From Neocallimastix lanati (nom. inval.) (lineage: Eukaryota > Neocallimastigomycota > Neocallimastigomycetes > Neocallimastigales > Neocallimastigaceae), in the NCBI GenBank assembly GCA_016946835.1, contig JACVTC010000076.1, forward strand, positions 329,001-389,000: a DNA stretch of 60,000 nt, written 5' to 3'. The notes beneath the pieces are model-generated. The model searched no databases. It saw only the letters and a program-made list of their open reading frames with translations, and was not told where the DNA came from. The position numbers were made by a program, and so were the translations under genes. Shown here piece after piece: positions 56,170 through 60,000 of this stretch (position 1 is the stretch's first letter; each line of letters begins with the position of its first letter).

Positions 56170-56859
56170 TTAGAACAATTGTGATTCATAAGCAATTTTA
56201 GGAATATGTCTATCTACTCTCTCTGCTATTTCAAAGGCTTTACTGAGAGAAATATTAACCTTAAGGAAAACTCTTTTCCATGCCTCTTTATTATTTTGTA
56301 ATGAATCGGCATAGTCTAATACACTAATTCGTTTTCTTCTTTTAATATCCAACTTGTGGTAAAGAGTTTTGAAGCGAATATTAAAATATTTCACTATTTC
56401 GTTCCTTTTAATTTTAAATGCACGAAGTTCTCTGAGTAGAACATTTTGATCTTCTTTTAGACCATAGAATTTTTCTAATTCGTCCACAATTTTGTCTAAA
56501 CTTGGGAAATTATGAGTATTGTCGTCACCGATGTTATTATCTTCGTCATTATCATCATCACTAAAGATATTATCATTTTCCATATCTTGGATGATTTCTC
56601 TTATTTCACCGGTAGAAGTCAAAATACAGGCAATAAATATTGTTTCTGGATCAACCACTTGCTGATATCTGATCCATAATTTTAGTTTAGAGGCCCAAGA
56701 TTTTATATCTAAATTGTCTTTACTAAGTTTTTCTATTCCCTTAAGTTCCTTCTTTAAATCTTTAAAATTAATTCGACTTTTATTTATGGCTACTGGACTT
56801 GGAACAGAGGGTGATGCACTAGACGAGCCACCACTATCAGAAGAAGAGTTTTCCGACAT
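56170..56859 (-). pseudogene. gag: Element 4 Gag, N-terminal fragment
   Basis: I take the ATG at 56857-56859 (MSENSSSDSGGSSSASPSVP). The longer frame adds an unrelated hydrophobic start. About 229 codons, similar throughout to element 3 Gag (LKKELKGIEKLSKDNLDIKS, an acidic stretch, LREL, YADSLQNN), ending shortly after KAFEIAERVDR where homology is lost. Zinc knuckle absent. Confidence 0.85.
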
Positions 56860-58143
56860 GTTTGAATTTATTGAAAGAAGTAGTAATGAATCAAGTAGAG
56901 TATACAAAGTTAATAGTTTTATTAAAAAAATTTTTTTGTGTTATACAAGGTATCAAAGATTTGATTAATAACTTCAATGTATTTTTCTTGAGTAGAAGAG
57001 TTTTATTTTTATAATAAATTAGCCAAAAGTATCAATTTAATTATTTTGAATAAGTAGTAAATAATGGATTCAACAACCAAAATATATTTAAGATATAAAC
57101 TAGTGTCAACTTGGCCACCAAATATATCAATTTGTAGAATAGTTAAGCTCGAATTCCCCTTCGACCCACTTATCAATGAAAATATATTAATAATATTTAC
57201 TAGTTGAGTTCGAATTCCTCTTCGATCCACTCAACAGAATTTCTTATTTGAATTTACTTAAATTTATTTTTTTTTTATTTAGAAGCTTATTTTTATAAAA
57301 AAAATTAATTTAATATTGTTATTATCAAGTTAAATTACCGACCAAGTTATATTATAAATTACTAGCTTATGGGTCTTTCGTCCGATAATATTCATTCCGT
57401 CACCTTATTCACGTGATCTATGTTCCGTCACACGCTTCAGGATCTTAATATTAACCCTTCTATCCCCCTCTTGACAGCTAGTAAGACTTGTTTATGCTGA
57501 ATATAACTTGTTTAATTCAATATTGATAAGAAAAGTATATTTCAATTATCAATATTAAATTAAACAAAGTAGCTTCCACAAATGTTCCTTTTTCAATTAT
57601 ATTTAAAATTTTTGATATTTATTAGAACAATAAAAATATTATTATTAATATTAATATTTTGTAAAAAAAATTTTTTATTTACTACTCTAAAAAAATTAAA
57701 ATTTATATTATAAAATACTTAAAAGAATAAAATTTTATCATTAATTAATTGTTTCTTGAGCAACGGCATTTCCGGAAATTTTCCGTACTTAAAACAGAAC
57801 GTAGAGTGGTAGTATGTAAGTCAACCCAGCTCGCCTATTACAGCTTCTTGTGGTGCTTACACCAGGCGCTTCTGCTTACTATTAAACAGAACGACCAGAG
57901 CTTAAGAATAATTAACCCGAAAACCCTCTACTTCTTGAGTTCTGAGATAAATACACTTCTAAATCGTATTGACTCCAATGCTCAAGAAAAATAAAAAAAG
58001 ATAAAATTTAAAATTTATTCGAAGTTTCACAGATAATATAAATTATCTAGTACTTCGAAATATATAAAAAAAATAAATTTTTTTTTAAGAAAAATATTTT
58101 TATTTTAACATTATTTATATTATCTTATTTTTAATTTTATTCT
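56860..58143 (-). other. Leader (5' UTR) of element 4
   Basis: About 1.28 kb. A duplicated phrase GAATTCC(C/T)CTTCGA(C/T)CCACT lies near 57151 and 57210. GC-richer blocks lie at 57370-57480 and 57750-57980. Inverted repeat AATATTGATAA/TTATCAATATT near 57520-57560. The small open frames here are not convincing genes. Confidence 0.5.
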
Positions 58144-58160
58144 CCCCGATATCTCCATCA
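58144..58160 (-). other. tRNA-type PBS of element 4
   Basis: Sense TGATGGAGATATCGGGG, one base different from the PBS of element 3. Confidence 0.6.
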
Positions 58161-58167
58161 AATTTTA

Positions 58168-59118
58168 TGTTAAGGTTCGGAAAGATAGAAAATAAAAATA
58201 AGTAAAAATATAAACAATAAAAAATAAATGAACAAGAAAAATAATAAAAAAAATAATTTTATAAATTTTTATTTTATAAATCTTTTATTAAATTTTTATT
58301 AAAAATTACAATATTAAACACAAATTACATTATAAAAATTACTATTTTTTTACTGTTATTTATACTTTTTCTTAAAATAATAGAAATGGTAAAGCCATTT
58401 CTTTGTATAATGAAAATTAACTATTATTAAGTATTTTATATTATTTTTTTATTATTAATATTATTATTATTTAATTTATAATAAATAATACTTATATATT
58501 AATCTATTACTAATTATTTATTACTAATCTACTTAATTATATATTTTAAAAGACATTTTTTTTTATTTTACAGAAGTTAATTCTGTCGTTTAGTAATATT
58601 TATTTAATCTTAAAGTTTAATTTTACTAAGTTTAGAAAAATAATATTATTTAAATTGTTAATATAAAATTTATAATTTCATCAAATTTATAATATAATAT
58701 TTATAATAAATATTTTCTTTTATGTTTAATTTTTATTAGTAATCATTAATACATTTTTTTAAATTTTAGAATTTTCTAAAGAAATAATTAATATTAATAA
58801 GTTTAATATTAATAAAAGAAATATTGATAAGATTTTGATAAAGTATAAAAAAATTGATAAAATAAACTATATAATATTGATAAGGATTTTAATAATAATA
58901 AAATATTGATAAGAATAATAAAGGTAGCATAGATAAGGAATTAATATTAGATATACTTTTAAATAGTATAATTTAATTTGTACTAATTAGGAATATAGAT
59001 TAATTTATTAGAATAAAGAAAGTTCCAAAAGAATAAAGAATCAAATAATTTGTTTAAGGGTTATATGAATCATTTAGGATGAATAACAAAAAGAATATTA
59101 TTTGGGTATTCTTTATCA
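58168..59118 (-). repeat. 5' LTR of element 4
   Basis: About 951 bp. Sense start TGATAAAGAATACCC, sense end GAACCTTAACA, as in element 0. The right boundary is inferred from the terminal motif because the partner LTR is lost. Confidence 0.6.
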
Positions 59119-59655
59119 AAATGATACAATTAATTTAAAAAATATCATAAAATATGGGAAAAGCAAGAGGGAATTAATCAAGAAATATCTTATTTATGAA
59201 ATAGTATAATAATTATTATATATAATTTAATACACTCGAATTATTATTTTAGAATATAATATTCATTTTATTATTTTTATTTATTAAAATTATTCACTTT
59301 ATTATAATTATTTATTAAAATAATTATTCACGATTATTCATTCTCAATTAATATATTTGAATAAAAATATTAACACAACATTATTTTTATAATTAAAACT
59401 TCTTAATTTTTTATCTTATTATTCTCTATATTATTATTATTTAAAATTTGTACTTATTATATAATTAATTATATTATATATATTTTTATAATAAACTCAT
59501 ATTATTAATAAAATAATAAAACAATAAATTAATATTATATTTTATTAAATATTAATTTTAACTTATTTAGAAAATATTAATAATAATATTATTTACAATA
59601 ATATTTAAAATGTTAAAATTTAAATAGGTAAAAGATTATAGTGAAATCTTATTGA
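59119..59655. other. AT-rich stretch, no gene seen
   Basis: Low-complexity TTATT/AATAAT sequence. Shortly before the next LTR, GATTATAGTGAAATCTTATTGAG may be the remnant of a chromovirus leader. Confidence 0.4.
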
Positions 59656-60000
59656 GTGTTAGGTTAGATTCTTGCTAAATCTTTCCTAGTTTGGGTTAAA
59701 TTGGTCAGGTCAAGATGTTCTTTATTAATTATAACAGTTTAATTAAATTTAAATAATAAATAACATACACAAAGTTTTATAATTAAGAATTCAATCTTTA
59801 AGATTTATTCTTTATTAGAACTTTATTTAATATATATTTTAATAATAAAATTAACTAAGATTAATATAAAGAATTAATATTGTTATAATTAATCCATTAA
59901 CTTTATGTTAACAGGTTAAAAATTAATAAGTTAATAAGTTAATAATCTTACAAAGATTTTAAAGGATGGAATTTCATTTCGTTTTTATACTATACTAATC
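59656..60000 (-). repeat. Partial chromovirus LTR at the window edge
   Basis: Begins TGTTAGGTTAGATTC, contains GGTCAGGTCAAGATG like LTR D (18456-18480), and at 59941-59955 AATAATCTTACAAAG, the self-primer site of chromovirus B. Continues beyond the window. Confidence 0.5.

Larger units (their letters stand above)
55747..59118 (-). mobile_element. Element 4, truncated Ty3/Gypsy retrotransposon
   Basis: 5' LTR 58168-59118, PBS 58144-58160, leader and the first 230 codons of gag remain. The rest of gag and all of pol are missing. 55747-56160 is AT-rich sequence of unknown origin. It is related to elements 0 and 3 by Gag, PBS and LTR termini. Confidence 0.75.

Noticed and set aside
57749-57994. 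81-codon plus-strand open frame in the element 4 leader
   Set aside because: Lies on the antisense strand of a retroelement leader, with no recognisable domain or signal.

Overview
The window is about 80-85% A+T, with long poly(A)/poly(T) tracts, Asn-rich proteins and almost no host genes. It is eukaryotic and densely packed with Ty3/Gypsy LTR retrotransposons. Composition, intronless secreted genes with A-rich leaders, and fungal-type chromoviruses suggest an AT-rich fungus, most likely an anaerobic gut fungus (Neocallimastigomycota). A dictyostelid is the main alternative. This assignment is inference.

Layout. 1-1438: 3' end of a plus-strand Ty3/Gypsy pol with PPT and LTR (element 0). 1439-2449: inverse copy of a structured repeat (here 'U'). 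2450-9458: chromovirus A (minus strand, chromodomain integrase). 9459-19113: fragments of chromoviruses C, B and D in the same orientation, separated by U copies and a second structured repeat ('E'). 19612-20196: solo LTR with AAATT target duplication. 20202-22394: wrecked plus-strand element 5. 25478-26188: intact secreted, probably GPI-anchored protein. 27535-28813: minisatellite between duplicated flanks, then a perfect 27-bp inverted repeat. 28816-37544: degenerate element 1 with Asn-rich polyprotein inserts. 38415-45716: intact element 2 with LTRs that read as identical. 45721-52732: young element 3, whose edge lies 15 bp upstream of tRNA-Gly(UCC) at 52748-52818. 54159-54847: secreted cysteine-rich gene with one frameshift, followed by a partial tandem copy cut by element 4 (55747-59118). 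59656-60000: start of another chromovirus LTR.

Two retroelement lineages are visible. Chromoviruses (A, B, C, D) have LTRs beginning TGT, no zinc knuckle in Gag, a chromodomain where the integrase end survives, and a self-priming PBS that is complementary to, and covaries with, a site in their own LTR. The other elements (0-5) have a CCHC zinc knuckle where gag survives, a GPY/F-type integrase end and tRNA-type PBSs. All five elements with a readable gag/pol junction carry a canonical X XXY YYZ -1 frameshift heptamer at the gag stop codon.

The most interesting signals are the covarying self-primer, the universal frameshift heptamers, the stacking of elements 2 and 3 at a tRNA promoter, the U repeat (covarying hairpins and a possible pseudoknot, always beginning at a chromovirus LTR edge), and a secreted protein made of two six-cysteine modules.
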